A DNA stretch of 64,000 nucleotides. Source: Arthrobacter sp. Lineage in GTDB: Bacteria; Actinomycetota; Actinomycetes; Actinomycetales; Micrococcaceae. The notes under the pieces are model-generated. The model was not told the origin of the DNA, did no database searches, and worked only from the letters and a program-made list of their open reading frames with translations. Below, in pieces: positions 52,301 to 59,735 of this stretch. The position numbers and the translations under genes were made by a program. Where the stretch lies: the NCBI GenBank assembly GCA_023264815.1, contig JAHFUZ010000012.1, positions 1-64,000 on the forward strand, read 5' to 3'. Position 1 is the first letter of the stretch, and each line of letters starts with the position of its first letter.

Positions 52301-52490
52301 GGGGTCCGAGATCGACGAACATTTTGAAGAACAGGCGGGCGCACCGGCCGAAGAGCTGTCCGCTGAGGAAGCAGCCGCCGAAGAAGCAGCCGCCGAAGCG
52401 GTTGCCGACGGCGTGCTGGCCGGTGCCGGCACCGGCGAAGGGCACGAACCGGGCCTGTCCACCGAAACTACGGCGAAGGGCCAAGGATGA
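49398..52490 (+). CDS. mrpA: Mrp Na+/H+ antiporter subunit A fused to B
   Basis: A 1030-residue first subunit of the Mrp multi-subunit Na+/H+ antiporter. The N-terminal ~500 residues match NADH dehydrogenase ND5/NuoL (FIFWELTTILSYLLIGF, SALVPFHFWLPGAMAAPTPV, LAHGLFKATLFLVVG). The middle is the MrpA-specific part with PDLALTQMLVETI and GGGGLNIVNVTLVDIRAWDT. The last ~180 residues correspond to MrpB (IIFSLYLLLAGHNLPGGGFA), so no separate mrpB exists. An acidic Ala/Glu tail follows. GTG 49398 has GGAG six bases upstream. The stop overlaps mrpC (ATGA). Confidence 0.95.
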   Translation: MITVLAVQFTVAAVAPFLFRVWGRNAFYALAVVPAASFAWLLFQHGAVYSGPGEVTEVIPWIPGLKLEFAFRLDPLAWVMSLLVLGVGALVLVYCARYFSKKDQDLGGFGAQLLAFAGAMFGLVVADDLLLLFIFWELTTILSYLLIGFARTRLAARRSALQALMVTTAGGLAMLVGLIMLGHAAGTYRISAILAEAPTLATGPTSEIVAAAVVLILIGAISKSALVPFHFWLPGAMAAPTPVSAYLHAAAMVKAGIYLVARLAPGFSETAYWQAIVLGLGLATMLVGGYRALRQTDIKLILAYGTVSQLGFLTMVVGLGTPEAALAGLAMLLAHGLFKATLFLVVGIIDHQSGTRDVRKLSGVFRSSRALGIVAGIGAASMAGVPLLAGFVAKESVLEAFVHHAAAGDPWGVAVLAGIVLGSILTFAYSARFMWGAFAVKAGVEPTPFKAVKPSFLAAPALLSLLTIVYGVWPAPVDAWVQPYAALFASTAADAGTPGEQAGHLALWHGFTPALGLTALTFALGLAMHFGRTLVERAQSRVPGWIDGDRVYQLSIGALDDAAVWITGRTQRGSLYFYLSVILSMAFVLPLTTMLVAGKPLPTDLFLIDPYSPLQPVVGAAIVIGALAAVKANRRFLAVLMVSVTGYGIALMFALQGAPDLALTQMLVETIILVAFVLAMRSLPAELRDRTGGRYRVVRVIIGAAFGVTMVFAAIYAMGARVAVPVSLEFPTLAYEGGGGLNIVNVTLVDIRAWDTFGEISVLALAATGVASLIFVRGRGDRLGASPAVAEGSVGRQPAVDPGSREAAALAISRKFASSARDAWIVAGRTLAPERRSIIFEVVTRLIFHSLIIFSLYLLLAGHNLPGGGFAGGLTAGIALGIRYLAGGRFELREATPVGAGTLLGIGLATAAASGVVPLLLGGQVFQTAIIEIWLPVFGDIKFVTSTIFDIGVYVVVVGLVLDVLRSLGSEIDEHFEEQAGAPAEELSAEEAAAEEAAAEAVADGVLAGAGTGEGHEPGLSTETTAKGQG

Positions 52491-53068
52491 GTGTCAACCT
52501 GACCCTGCTGATTGTGATGGGTGCCCTGTACGCGTGCGGCATCTACCTGATCCTCGAACGCAGCCTTACCCGCGTGCTGCTGGGGCTCATGCTCCTGGCC
52601 AACGCCACCAACCTGCTGATCCTGGCCACGGGAGGCTACGCTGGCCTGGCGCCGTTCTACAGCAAGGACACCGGCGCCAACGAATACGCCGACCCCCTTC
52701 CGCAGGCCCTGATCCTCACCTCGATCGTGATCTCGTTCGCGGTGACCGCGTTTATGCTTGGCATCATCTACCGCACCTGGGTGCTGGCACGCCAGGACGA
52801 GATCCAGGACGACATCGAGGACCTCAGGGTCGCCGAGACGCCCAGGTTCGATGCCGAGGACGACGCCGAGATCCCGGCGGAGACGTCCGAGTTTCCGCTG
52901 ACCATGCTGGGCGGCGACGGGACCGGCATTTCCGATCATGCGGACCACGCAGAGTCCGAGGAATCCGTGCCGGCCGGTGCCAAGAACATCCCCGCCAAGG
53001 ATGCCGCGGCCGAAGAACAGCCCGGCTCGCAAAACGTAACCCCTGGCCCCGAAGGAGGTGTGAAGTGA
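52487..53068 (+). CDS. mrpC: Mrp antiporter subunit C
   Basis: A 193-residue NuoK-like subunit with three membrane helices (MSVNLTLLIVMGALYACGIY, GLMLLANATNLLILATGG, DPLPQALILTSIVISFAVTA). The last ~75 residues are an acidic, Ala/Glu/Pro-rich hydrophilic tail not found in short homologues. It overlaps the A-B gene by four bases and the next gene by four. Confidence 0.93.
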   Translation: MSVNLTLLIVMGALYACGIYLILERSLTRVLLGLMLLANATNLLILATGGYAGLAPFYSKDTGANEYADPLPQALILTSIVISFAVTAFMLGIIYRTWVLARQDEIQDDIEDLRVAETPRFDAEDDAEIPAETSEFPLTMLGGDGTGISDHADHAESEESVPAGAKNIPAKDAAAEEQPGSQNVTPGPEGGVK

Positions 53069-54672
53069 ACATCGCAAGCTTTGCCCCGCTCGCCGTCGTC
53101 CTTCCCATCCTCGGCGCCGCCGTGGCGTTCCTGCTGTTCCGGCACGCGCGTGCCCAGCGCGCCGTCAGCATCGCCGTACTGTCCCTGACACTCCTGCTGG
53201 AGTGCTTCCTGCTCGCGTCGGTCTGGGACGGTGGAACCGCCGCCGTCAACATCGGCGGCTGGCTGCCGCCCTGGGGCATCACCATGGTGGTGGACCAGTT
53301 TTCGTCCCTGATGCTGGTGGTCTCTTCCGCCGTCAGCCTCGCCGTGCTGGTCTACGCCACCGGGCAGGGCATGGCCGACGGCGACAGGGACGCCCCGGTC
53401 TCCATCTTCCACCCCACCTTCCTGATCCTGGTGGCCGGAGTGTCCAACGCGTTCCTGTCCGGGGACCTGTTCAACCTCTACGTCGGCTTCGAGATCCTGC
53501 TGACCGCAAGCTACGTCCTGATGACCCTGGGCGGAACCGGACCCCGCATCCGGGCGGGCGTCACGTACGTGGTGGTGTCCGTGGTGTCCTCCGTCCTGTT
53601 CCTGGTGTCCATCGCCATGGTCTACGGGGCCACCGGTACCGTGAACATGGCGGACCTCGCCATCAAGCTCGCGGACCTGGACGAGGGAACACAGACGCTC
53701 CTGCACGTGATGCTCCTGGTGGCCTTCGGCATCAAGGCGGCCGTGTTCCCGCTCTCGTTCTGGCTGCCTGACTCCTACCCCACCGCGCCGGCGCCGGTCA
53801 CGGCCGTGTTCGCCGGCCTGCTCACCAAGGTGGGCGTCTACGCGATGGTCCGCACCGAGACCCTCCTGTTCCCCGGCGACAGCCTGAACACCCCGCTGAT
53901 GGTGGCCGCGTTACTGACCATGGTGGTGGGCATCCTCGGCGCGCTGGCCCAGAGCGACATCAAACGTCTGCTCTCGTTCACGCTGGTGAGCCACATCGGC
54001 TACATGGTGTTCGGCCTGGCGATGTCCTCCGTAGCCGGCCTGGGCGCCGCAGTGTTCTACGTGGCCCACCACATCACCATCCAAACCAGCCTCTTCCTGG
54101 TCACGGGCCTGATCGAACGCCGCGGCGGCAGCTCCTCGGTGGACCGGCTGGCCGGCCTGGCCAAGTTGTCTCCCGTCCTGGCCCTGCTGTTCTTTGTGCC
54201 CGCCATGAACCTGGCCGGGATTCCGCCGTTCTCCGGGTTCCTGGGCAAGGTGGGACTGATCCAGGCCGGCATCGAACTGGGGACCCCGCTCGCCTATGCC
54301 CTGGTGATCGGCGGCGTGCTCACCAGCCTGCTGACGCTCCTGGCCGTGGCGAGGGTCTGGAACCGTGCCTTCTGGCGCAAGCCCACGGACGCCGAACATC
54401 CCGATCCGGTGCTGCTGGCCAAGCAGGGGGAATCCGACGCCGGCGGGCGGGAAGGCCGCAACAACGTCACGCTGCTGCCCCGGACCATGGTGGGCTCCAC
54501 GCTGGGCCTGGTGGTGCTGGGCGTGGCCCTGACCGTCTTTGCCGGGCCGCTGTTCAGGGTCTCGGACCAGGCGGCCGAGGAAATGCTGGACCGGTCCTCC
54601 TACATCCAGGCAGTCCTCGGTGAGGACACCGAAGTTCCGCCCCTGGCACTGAAGGCCGGGGGAGGACAATGA
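53065..54672 (+). CDS. mrpD: Mrp antiporter subunit D
   Basis: A 535-residue NuoM/N-like proton-translocating subunit with about 14 helices. LFNLYVGFEILLTASYVLMT and KAAVFPLSFWLPDSYPTAPA carry the conserved acidic and lysine residues, and GILGALAQSDIKRLLSFTLV follows. GTG 53065 has GGAGG six bases upstream and overlaps the mrpC stop by four bases. The final ~70 residues are more hydrophilic. Confidence 0.95.
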   Translation: MNIASFAPLAVVLPILGAAVAFLLFRHARAQRAVSIAVLSLTLLLECFLLASVWDGGTAAVNIGGWLPPWGITMVVDQFSSLMLVVSSAVSLAVLVYATGQGMADGDRDAPVSIFHPTFLILVAGVSNAFLSGDLFNLYVGFEILLTASYVLMTLGGTGPRIRAGVTYVVVSVVSSVLFLVSIAMVYGATGTVNMADLAIKLADLDEGTQTLLHVMLLVAFGIKAAVFPLSFWLPDSYPTAPAPVTAVFAGLLTKVGVYAMVRTETLLFPGDSLNTPLMVAALLTMVVGILGALAQSDIKRLLSFTLVSHIGYMVFGLAMSSVAGLGAAVFYVAHHITIQTSLFLVTGLIERRGGSSSVDRLAGLAKLSPVLALLFFVPAMNLAGIPPFSGFLGKVGLIQAGIELGTPLAYALVIGGVLTSLLTLLAVARVWNRAFWRKPTDAEHPDPVLLAKQGESDAGGREGRNNVTLLPRTMVGSTLGLVVLGVALTVFAGPLFRVSDQAAEEMLDRSSYIQAVLGEDTEVPPLALKAGGGQ

Positions 54673-55214
54673 GCCGCCGCCGCATTTCCCTCCGCCAGGA
54701 GCTGCCCCTGCTGGTGTGGCTGGTGATCGTCTGGGGTGCCCTGTGGCAGGACTTCAGCCCCGGCAACCTGCTCTTCGGCGCACTGTTGGCCGTACTGGTG
54801 GCCCGCATGTTCTACCTGCCCCCGGTGGAGCTCAGCGGCAGGTTCAACATCCTGCACGCCGTGCCGTTCGCCCTGCTGTTCCTCTGGCGTGTGGCGGCAG
54901 CGAGCATCCAGGTCATGTACCTTGCGGCTGTCCGCGGCCCCCAGGTGATCAACGCCGTGGTCGCTGTTCCGCTGCGCAGCCATCAGGACCTGATGGTCAC
55001 CGCCGTGGGGCACGTGATCTCCCTGATTCCGGGCTCACTGGTGGTGGAGGTGGACCGGTCAACGTCCACCCTGTACCTGCACGCGCTCAACATCAGCACC
55101 GCTGAGGACGTGGAAAACCTCCGCAGGGAAGTCCGTTCCATCGAAGCGCGCCTGATCCGCATCATGGGAACCACGGAAGAACTCGAAGCAGTCCGGCAGG
55201 AGAGCCCAGCATGA
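54669..55214 (+). CDS. mrpE: Mrp antiporter subunit E
   Basis: A 181-residue subunit typical of MrpE: N-terminal membrane helices (ELPLLVWLVIVWGALWQDF, GNLLFGALLAVLVARMFYLP) and a cytoplasmic part with SLIPGSLVVEVDRSTSTLYL. Overlaps mrpD and mrpF by four bases each, so all are coupled. Confidence 0.94.
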   Translation: MSRRRISLRQELPLLVWLVIVWGALWQDFSPGNLLFGALLAVLVARMFYLPPVELSGRFNILHAVPFALLFLWRVAAASIQVMYLAAVRGPQVINAVVAVPLRSHQDLMVTAVGHVISLIPGSLVVEVDRSTSTLYLHALNISTAEDVENLRREVRSIEARLIRIMGTTEELEAVRQESPA

Positions 55215-55489
55215 TGCAGACCGTCCTGGCCGTAACGGCTGTCATCCTGACGCTGGCCGCTGCCGGTGCCATCATCCGGATAGCCCGCGGCCCGTCACTG
55301 CTGGACCGGGTGCTGGCGTCCGACGTGCTGCTGGCCATCCTCGGCGCGGCACTGTGCATCGACATGGCGGTGAACCGGCACCTGAACAACCTGATGCTGC
55401 TGGTGGCACTGTCCGTGGTTGGCTTCATCGGCTCGGTGACCGTGGCCCGCTTCGTGGCCGACCGGCGGGAGCAGACCCATGAGTCCTGA
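55211..55489 (+). CDS. mrpF: Mrp antiporter subunit F
   Basis: A 92-residue, three-helix subunit with the family motif RIARGPSLLDRVLASDVLLA. Overlaps mrpE at its start and mrpG at its end (11 bases). Confidence 0.94.
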   Translation: MMQTVLAVTAVILTLAAAGAIIRIARGPSLLDRVLASDVLLAILGAALCIDMAVNRHLNNLMLLVALSVVGFIGSVTVARFVADRREQTHES

Positions 55490-55916
55490 GGTGAGTGTGG
55501 CGGATAACGTGATTGACACTGTCTCGGCAGTGTTCATGGTGGTGGGCGCGCTGATGTCCCTGGCGGCCGCCGTCGGGCTTCTCCGCTTCCCTGACCTGCT
55601 CAGCCGCATGCACGCGGCCACCAAACCGCAGGTGCTGGGCCTGTTCCTGCTCCTGGCGGCCATCGGCCTGCAGATGCGGACCTGGTGGGTGTGGCCGGTG
55701 CTGCTGGTCGCCTGGATTTTCCAGCTCCTGACCGTGCCGGTGTCCGCGCACATGGTGGGCCGCTCCGGCTACCGCACCAAGCACATGCACCGCGAACTGC
55801 TCAGATCCGATGACCTGGAGGCGGTGGTGCAGAAGGCTGCACAGTCGTCCAGGGACGGGGCGGCGCCGCAAGCGCCGTCGCCCAAGTCGCCGGCCGACGG
55901 CGGCACCCCGCAGTAA
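55479..55916 (+). CDS. mrpG: Mrp antiporter subunit G
   Basis: A 145-residue subunit with three helices and the PhaG/MrpG motif GLLRFPDLLSRMHAATKPQV. A hydrophilic ~45-residue tail rich in Ser, Ala and Pro follows. Last gene of the Mrp operon, ending six bases from the convergent DUF4235 gene with no obvious terminator in the gap. Confidence 0.94.
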   Translation: MSPEVSVADNVIDTVSAVFMVVGALMSLAAAVGLLRFPDLLSRMHAATKPQVLGLFLLLAAIGLQMRTWWVWPVLLVAWIFQLLTVPVSAHMVGRSGYRTKHMHRELLRSDDLEAVVQKAAQSSRDGAAPQAPSPKSPADGGTPQ

Positions 55917-55922
55917 AACCCG

Positions 55923-56186
55923 CTAGACGATGTCCTGGCTCTTGGCGAACCGCGTGATGGCGCGCTGGGTACCGCGGTTGGCGAGCACCTGGATGATGGT
56001 GCTGACGGACGCTGAAATGAGCGCGAACGTCAGGGCCGAGCGCAGGCTCGTGGGGGTGTCTTCATCCTTGCCGGTTGGAGGCTTGCTGCCAGTGGACTTC
56101 TCCCACACCGTGTTGACCAGTTTGGTGCCGACAAACCCGGCGCCGATGCTGATTCCAGTGCCAAGCAGCTTGATGAGCAGGTTCAT
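55923..56186 (-). CDS. DUF4235 small membrane protein
   Basis: An 87-residue protein of the actinobacterial DUF4235 family. It has an N-terminal helix KLLGTGISIGAGFVGTKLVN, the WEKSTGSKPP linker and a second hydrophobic stretch LTFALISASVSTIIQVLANR. Function unknown. Convergent with mrpG. Confidence 0.85.
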   Translation of the reverse strand: MNLLIKLLGTGISIGAGFVGTKLVNTVWEKSTGSKPPTGKDEDTPTSLRSALTFALISASVSTIIQVLANRGTQRAITRFAKSQDIV

Positions 56187-56236
56187 GGGGTGAACTCCTT
56201 GTGGGCGGATCGGGGACTGCCTTTAGCCTAACGCGA

Positions 56237-56459
56237 TCAGGCCGTCCGCATGGACGCGAGGATCTCGCGGAGGGCCTCCACCACCAGCAACAGCCCACCG
56301 GTTGAGCGAATCGTCCTTGGAGCACCGCGGGAACTGCAGTTCGCCGACCGCGCCCTCGGTCCGGGCGATCAGGGCTTCGAGTGCCCCGGCAGGCTGTGCC
56401 TCACGGAAGTCGGGATCGAAGGCGGTCACATCGGGCGAATTGGCAGTCACGGCCCACAA
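56237..56459 (-). pseudogene. Frameshifted small gene
   Basis: On the minus strand an ATG at 56459 opens MWAVTANSPDVTAFDPDFRE ... FPRCSKDDSLN. The coding signal then continues in the next frame as GGLLLVVEALREILASMRTA and stops at 56237-56239. The two parts join at about 56300 (AACCGGTGGG) and together would give a ~70-residue protein with a natural C-terminal helix. The family is unknown. The remainder of the spacer up to the riboswitch shows nothing I recognise. Confidence 0.4.
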
Positions 56460-56513
56460 TCCACCGTCCGTGCGGTGTAAACTGGACCACGCCCATCAGG
56501 GCAGATTTATTAA

Positions 56514-56631
56514 CGACAGGGGAGCGCCGCCGTCGGGCACTGCAGCGATGCAGCCGGTGGATGGGCGCTGAGAGTGCGGACAGCCGCAGACCCTCGAACC
56601 TGATCCGGTTAGTACCGGCGCAAGGGAGTCG
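56514..56631 (+). promoter_or_regulatory. TPP riboswitch (THI element)
   Basis: The sequence carries the TPP riboswitch core: GGGGAGCGCC, a variable P3 stem (GCACTGCAGCGATGCAGCC region), the invariant GCTGAGAG, then ACCCTCGAACCTGATCCGG TTAGTACCGGCGCAAGGGAG. The closing stem can form from CGAC (56514-56517) and GTCG (56628-56631). It precedes the ykoEDC transporter by 85 bases, consistent with thiamine-responsive control. Confidence 0.96.
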
Positions 56632-56692
56632 AGCTTCTCAGAGTGTCCGGATCCGGGCGGCGCAGGCCGCGCGGCAATCGGGAACACCCTCC

Positions 56693-56711
56693 CCTCCTGT
56701 ACCTCAGGAGG
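56693..56711 (+). promoter_or_regulatory. Shine-Dalgarno sequestering hairpin of ykoE
   Basis: CCTCCTG (56693-56699), loop TACCT and CAGGAGG (56705-56711) form a perfect 7-bp hairpin that buries the whole AGGAGG ribosome site of ykoE, which ends five bases before the ATG. It is the likely off-switch of the riboswitch. GGGAG at the end of the aptamer could pair with the CTCCC just before the hairpin as an alternative. Confidence 0.75.
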
Positions 56712-56716
56712 CAGAA

Positions 56717-57367
56717 ATGACAACAGTAGGCACGAAAAAGGCCAGCTATGGCTGGCGCGTTGTGGACATCGTGGTGGCGGCCCTGATCGCCATTGCCGGC
56801 GGTGTCATATTCTGGGCCTGGTCCCAGGGCGCGGCCCTGGTCTCAGCGCCGATGAACGCCACGTACCCGCCCCTCACCGGCCTGATCGCGGGCGGCTGGA
56901 TGATTCCGGCCGTGCTGGGCATGCTCATCATCCGCAAGCCGGGCGCGGCCCTGTTCTGCGAGACCGTTGCCGCCACCGGTGAGCTCATGATGGGTTCGCA
57001 GTACGGCACCACCGTCCTGATCTCTGGCGTCCTGCAGGGCCTCGGCGCGGAACTGGTGTTCTTCCTTCTGGTGTACGGCAACTTCAGGTACAAGTCCTTC
57101 CTGCACCAGAAGTACAACCTGATCACCGCCCTGCTGGCCGGCGCCGCGGCAGGACTTTTCTGCGGGCTCAATGACTCCTTCCTGCCCTGGGGCTGGAACA
57201 TCGCCTACCCGGCCGGCGACAAGGCCGTGTACATCCTGTTCTGCGCCATCTCCGGCGCCGTGATTGCGGGGGCCCTGTCCTGGGTAGCCACCCGCGGGCT
57301 GGCCAAGACCGGTGTGCTGAGTTCCTTCGCCTCCCGGAAGGCCGCCTCGGAGCCCGTCTTCACCTGA
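56717..57367 (+). CDS. ykoE: ECF transporter S component for thiamine precursor (YkoE)
   Basis: A 216-residue integral membrane substrate-binding subunit of the YkoE family, with about six helices. FETVAA-type segment LFCETVAATGELMMGSQYG and VQGLGAEL-like GVLQGLGAELVFFLLVYGNF are characteristic. It captures hydroxymethylpyrimidine or thiamine for the ykoDC energising module that follows. Strong AGGAGG, sequestered in the riboswitch hairpin. Overlaps ykoD by one base. Confidence 0.93.
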   Translation: MTTVGTKKASYGWRVVDIVVAALIAIAGGVIFWAWSQGAALVSAPMNATYPPLTGLIAGGWMIPAVLGMLIIRKPGAALFCETVAATGELMMGSQYGTTVLISGVLQGLGAELVFFLLVYGNFRYKSFLHQKYNLITALLAGAAAGLFCGLNDSFLPWGWNIAYPAGDKAVYILFCAISGAVIAGALSWVATRGLAKTGVLSSFASRKAASEPVFT

Positions 57368-58944
57368 TGGCCGCTTCCGACGCCGGCGCTTCCGGAGTGC
57401 GCCCTGCTGCGGTTTCAGCCCGTGGCTGGGGCTGGCGGCATGCCGGGCGTGCGGCCCCCGCCGTCCAGGGGCTCGACCTGGACATCGCGCCGGGTGAACG
57501 CGTGCTGCTGCTGGGCCCTTCCGGCGCGGGCAAGTCCACGCTGCTGCACGCCCTCGCCGGGGTGCTGGGGGATGAAGAGGACGACGCCGACGAGACCGGT
57601 TCGCTGCTCATCGACGGCCAGGTGCCGCGCGGCCAGCGCGGCCGTGCCGGGCTTATGCAGCAGGATCCGGAAACGCAGGTGGTGCTTTCCCGGCTGGGCG
57701 ACGACGTCGCCTTTGGTGCCGAAAACCTGGCCGTGCCGCGGGACGAGATCTGGCGGCGTGTCCACGAAGCGCTCGACGACGTGGGGCTGCGCAGTGCGGG
57801 CGAAGACGCAGCCGGCGGGTCCGGCGGGCTCCCGCTGGACCACCCGACGTCGGCCCTGTCCGGCGGGCAAAAGCAGCGGCTGGCCCTCGCCGGCATCCTT
57901 GCGATGCGGCCCGGGCTGATCCTGCTGGACGAGCCCACGGCCAACCTCGATCCCGATGGCGTGCTGGACGTCCGCGACGCGGTGGGCCGCTGCCTCGACA
58001 AGACCGGCGCCACGCTGGTGGTGGTGGAACACCGCGTGTCCGTCTGGAAAGACCTGGTGGACCGGATTGTGGTGCTGCAGCCGGGGACTGCCGCCACGTC
58101 GGCTGTGCTCCTGGACGGGCCGCCTGACCAGGTGCTGGCCGAGGCCCGGGACCTGCTGATTGGCGCCGGGGTGTGGGTGCCGGGCTTCGTTCCGGCCACC
58201 CGTCGGCGCACGTCCGCAGGCTCCGGCGGCCTGCTGCTGGCGGCCCAGGACGTGGCGGTCTCCCGGGAACGTCCCCGCCGCCGCGGTTTCCGCACCATCC
58301 CGCCGGTGCCCGTGCAGACAGGCATTACCGCCCAGGCCCGGGCCGGCCAGGCGCTGACCGTCACGGGTCCCAACGGTGCCGGTAAGTCGACGTTCGCGCT
58401 GACGCTCGCCGGACTGCTGGCGCCCGTGGCAGGAAAAGTGTCCGCCGCCGTCGACCTTTCCGGGGGTGCCGGAATAGATCCCTTCACGTGGAAGGCCAAG
58501 CAGCTGATTTCCCGGATTGGCACCGTCTTCCAGGAACCCGAGCACCAGTTCGTCACCGGCAGCGTGCTGGACGAGCTGATGTTTGGTCCCCGCCATCTGG
58601 GCCACGGCGGGGAACGCGTGGACGAACTGGTGGAACGCCTCCGCCTGACGCACCTGGTGGATGCGAATCCCTACACCCTGTCCGGAGGCGAAAAGCGGCG
58701 GCTCTCCGTGGCCACGGTCCTTGCGGCACACCCGCGTGTCCTGGTGCTGGACGAGCCCACGTTCGGCCAGGACGCCAACACCTGGGCCGAGCTCGCGTCC
58801 TTCCTTTCCGAACTGCTCGACGCCGGCACGTCAGTGGTCTCCGTGACCCACGACGAAGAGTTCAGCGCGGTCCTCGGCGGGACGGAACTGCGCCTGGGCC
58901 CGGCCGCGCGCGGCGGCGCCCGCCAGGAAGCAGGGGCGGCATGA
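57367..58944 (+). CDS. ykoD: ECF transporter ATPase, tandem ABC domains (YkoD)
   Basis: A 525-residue protein with two ATP-binding cassettes in one chain. The first has Walker A GPSGAGKST, signature LSGGQKQR and Walker B ILLDEPTANLD. The second has GPNGAGKST, LSGGEKRR and VLVLDEPTFGQD. It powers the YkoE-based thiamine-precursor importer. The start overlaps the ykoE stop (TGATG) and the stop overlaps ykoC (ATGA). Confidence 0.94.
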   Translation: MAASDAGASGVRPAAVSARGWGWRHAGRAAPAVQGLDLDIAPGERVLLLGPSGAGKSTLLHALAGVLGDEEDDADETGSLLIDGQVPRGQRGRAGLMQQDPETQVVLSRLGDDVAFGAENLAVPRDEIWRRVHEALDDVGLRSAGEDAAGGSGGLPLDHPTSALSGGQKQRLALAGILAMRPGLILLDEPTANLDPDGVLDVRDAVGRCLDKTGATLVVVEHRVSVWKDLVDRIVVLQPGTAATSAVLLDGPPDQVLAEARDLLIGAGVWVPGFVPATRRRTSAGSGGLLLAAQDVAVSRERPRRRGFRTIPPVPVQTGITAQARAGQALTVTGPNGAGKSTFALTLAGLLAPVAGKVSAAVDLSGGAGIDPFTWKAKQLISRIGTVFQEPEHQFVTGSVLDELMFGPRHLGHGGERVDELVERLRLTHLVDANPYTLSGGEKRRLSVATVLAAHPRVLVLDEPTFGQDANTWAELASFLSELLDAGTSVVSVTHDEEFSAVLGGTELRLGPAARGGARQEAGAA

Positions 58945-59735
58945 GGGCTGCCCTGACGCTCCGCGGCAACCATGCCCTGCTGACGCGTGCCAACCCGCTG
59001 GCCAAGTTCGGCGCCGTCTTCCTGATCACCCTGGTGCTGGCACTCTCCATCGACTGGGTGTCCGCCTCGGTGGCGCTCGCGGCCGAGCTGGCGCTCTTCC
59101 CCCTCGCCGGGCTGACGCTGCCGCTGCTGTGGCAGCGCGGCTGGCCGCTGATCGTTGCGGCCGCGGTGGGCGGCTGGAGCACCGCGATCGTGGCGGCGGA
59201 CAGCGGCGCTGTACTGCTCGACGCCGGGATCTGGTCCATCAGCGAAGGCTCGCTCCAGCTGGGGCTGGGTTTTATGCTGCGCGGCCTCGCGATTGCTCTG
59301 CCGGCGATCCTGCTAATGACCTGCACGGATCCCACCGACCTCGCCGATGCGCTGGCGCAGAAGGCCAGGCTGCCGCACCGGTTTGTGCTCGGCACGCTGG
59401 CCGCGATGCGGCTGGTGGGTCTCATGGCCGAGGAATGGCAGACCATCGGCATGGCGCGGCGGGCCCGCGGCGTGGGTTCGCACGGCAGCCCCCTGCAACG
59501 GCTGCGGGCCACCCTGGGGCAGAGCTTCGGGCTGCTGGTCCAGGCGATCCGCCGCGCGTCCAGGCTCGCCGTCACCATGGAAGCGCGCGGATTTGGGACC
59601 GGTCAGCGCACGTGGGCCCGCGAATCCACCTATTCGCTGCTGGATGCCTGGGTGGTGCTGGGCGGCGTGCTGATCGCGGCCGCGGCCGTTACGGCCGCTG
59701 CCGGGATGGGGACCTGGAACTTCGTCTGGCGGTGA
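58941..59735 (+). CDS. ykoC: ECF transporter transmembrane coupling subunit (YkoC, EcfT)
   Basis: A 264-residue EcfT-type membrane subunit. It shows the two coupling motifs with Ala-Arg-Gly, in MARRARG and MEARGFG, that dock on the ATPase. About five or six helices. Last gene of ykoEDC. Its 3' end overlaps by ~106 bases an antisense reading frame of the acetyltransferase remnant, suggesting sequence was lost there. Confidence 0.93.
   Translation: MRAALTLRGNHALLTRANPLAKFGAVFLITLVLALSIDWVSASVALAAELALFPLAGLTLPLLWQRGWPLIVAAAVGGWSTAIVAADSGAVLLDAGIWSISEGSLQLGLGFMLRGLAIALPAILLMTCTDPTDLADALAQKARLPHRFVLGTLAAMRLVGLMAEEWQTIGMARRARGVGSHGSPLQRLRATLGQSFGLLVQAIRRASRLAVTMEARGFGTGQRTWARESTYSLLDAWVVLGGVLIAAAAVTAAAGMGTWNFVWR

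Noticed and set aside
49398..55916. A missing mrpB as a sign of a broken Mrp operon
   Set aside because: The MrpB sequence is present, fused to the end of MrpA, an arrangement known in other bacteria; all remaining subunits overlap in frame and look intact.
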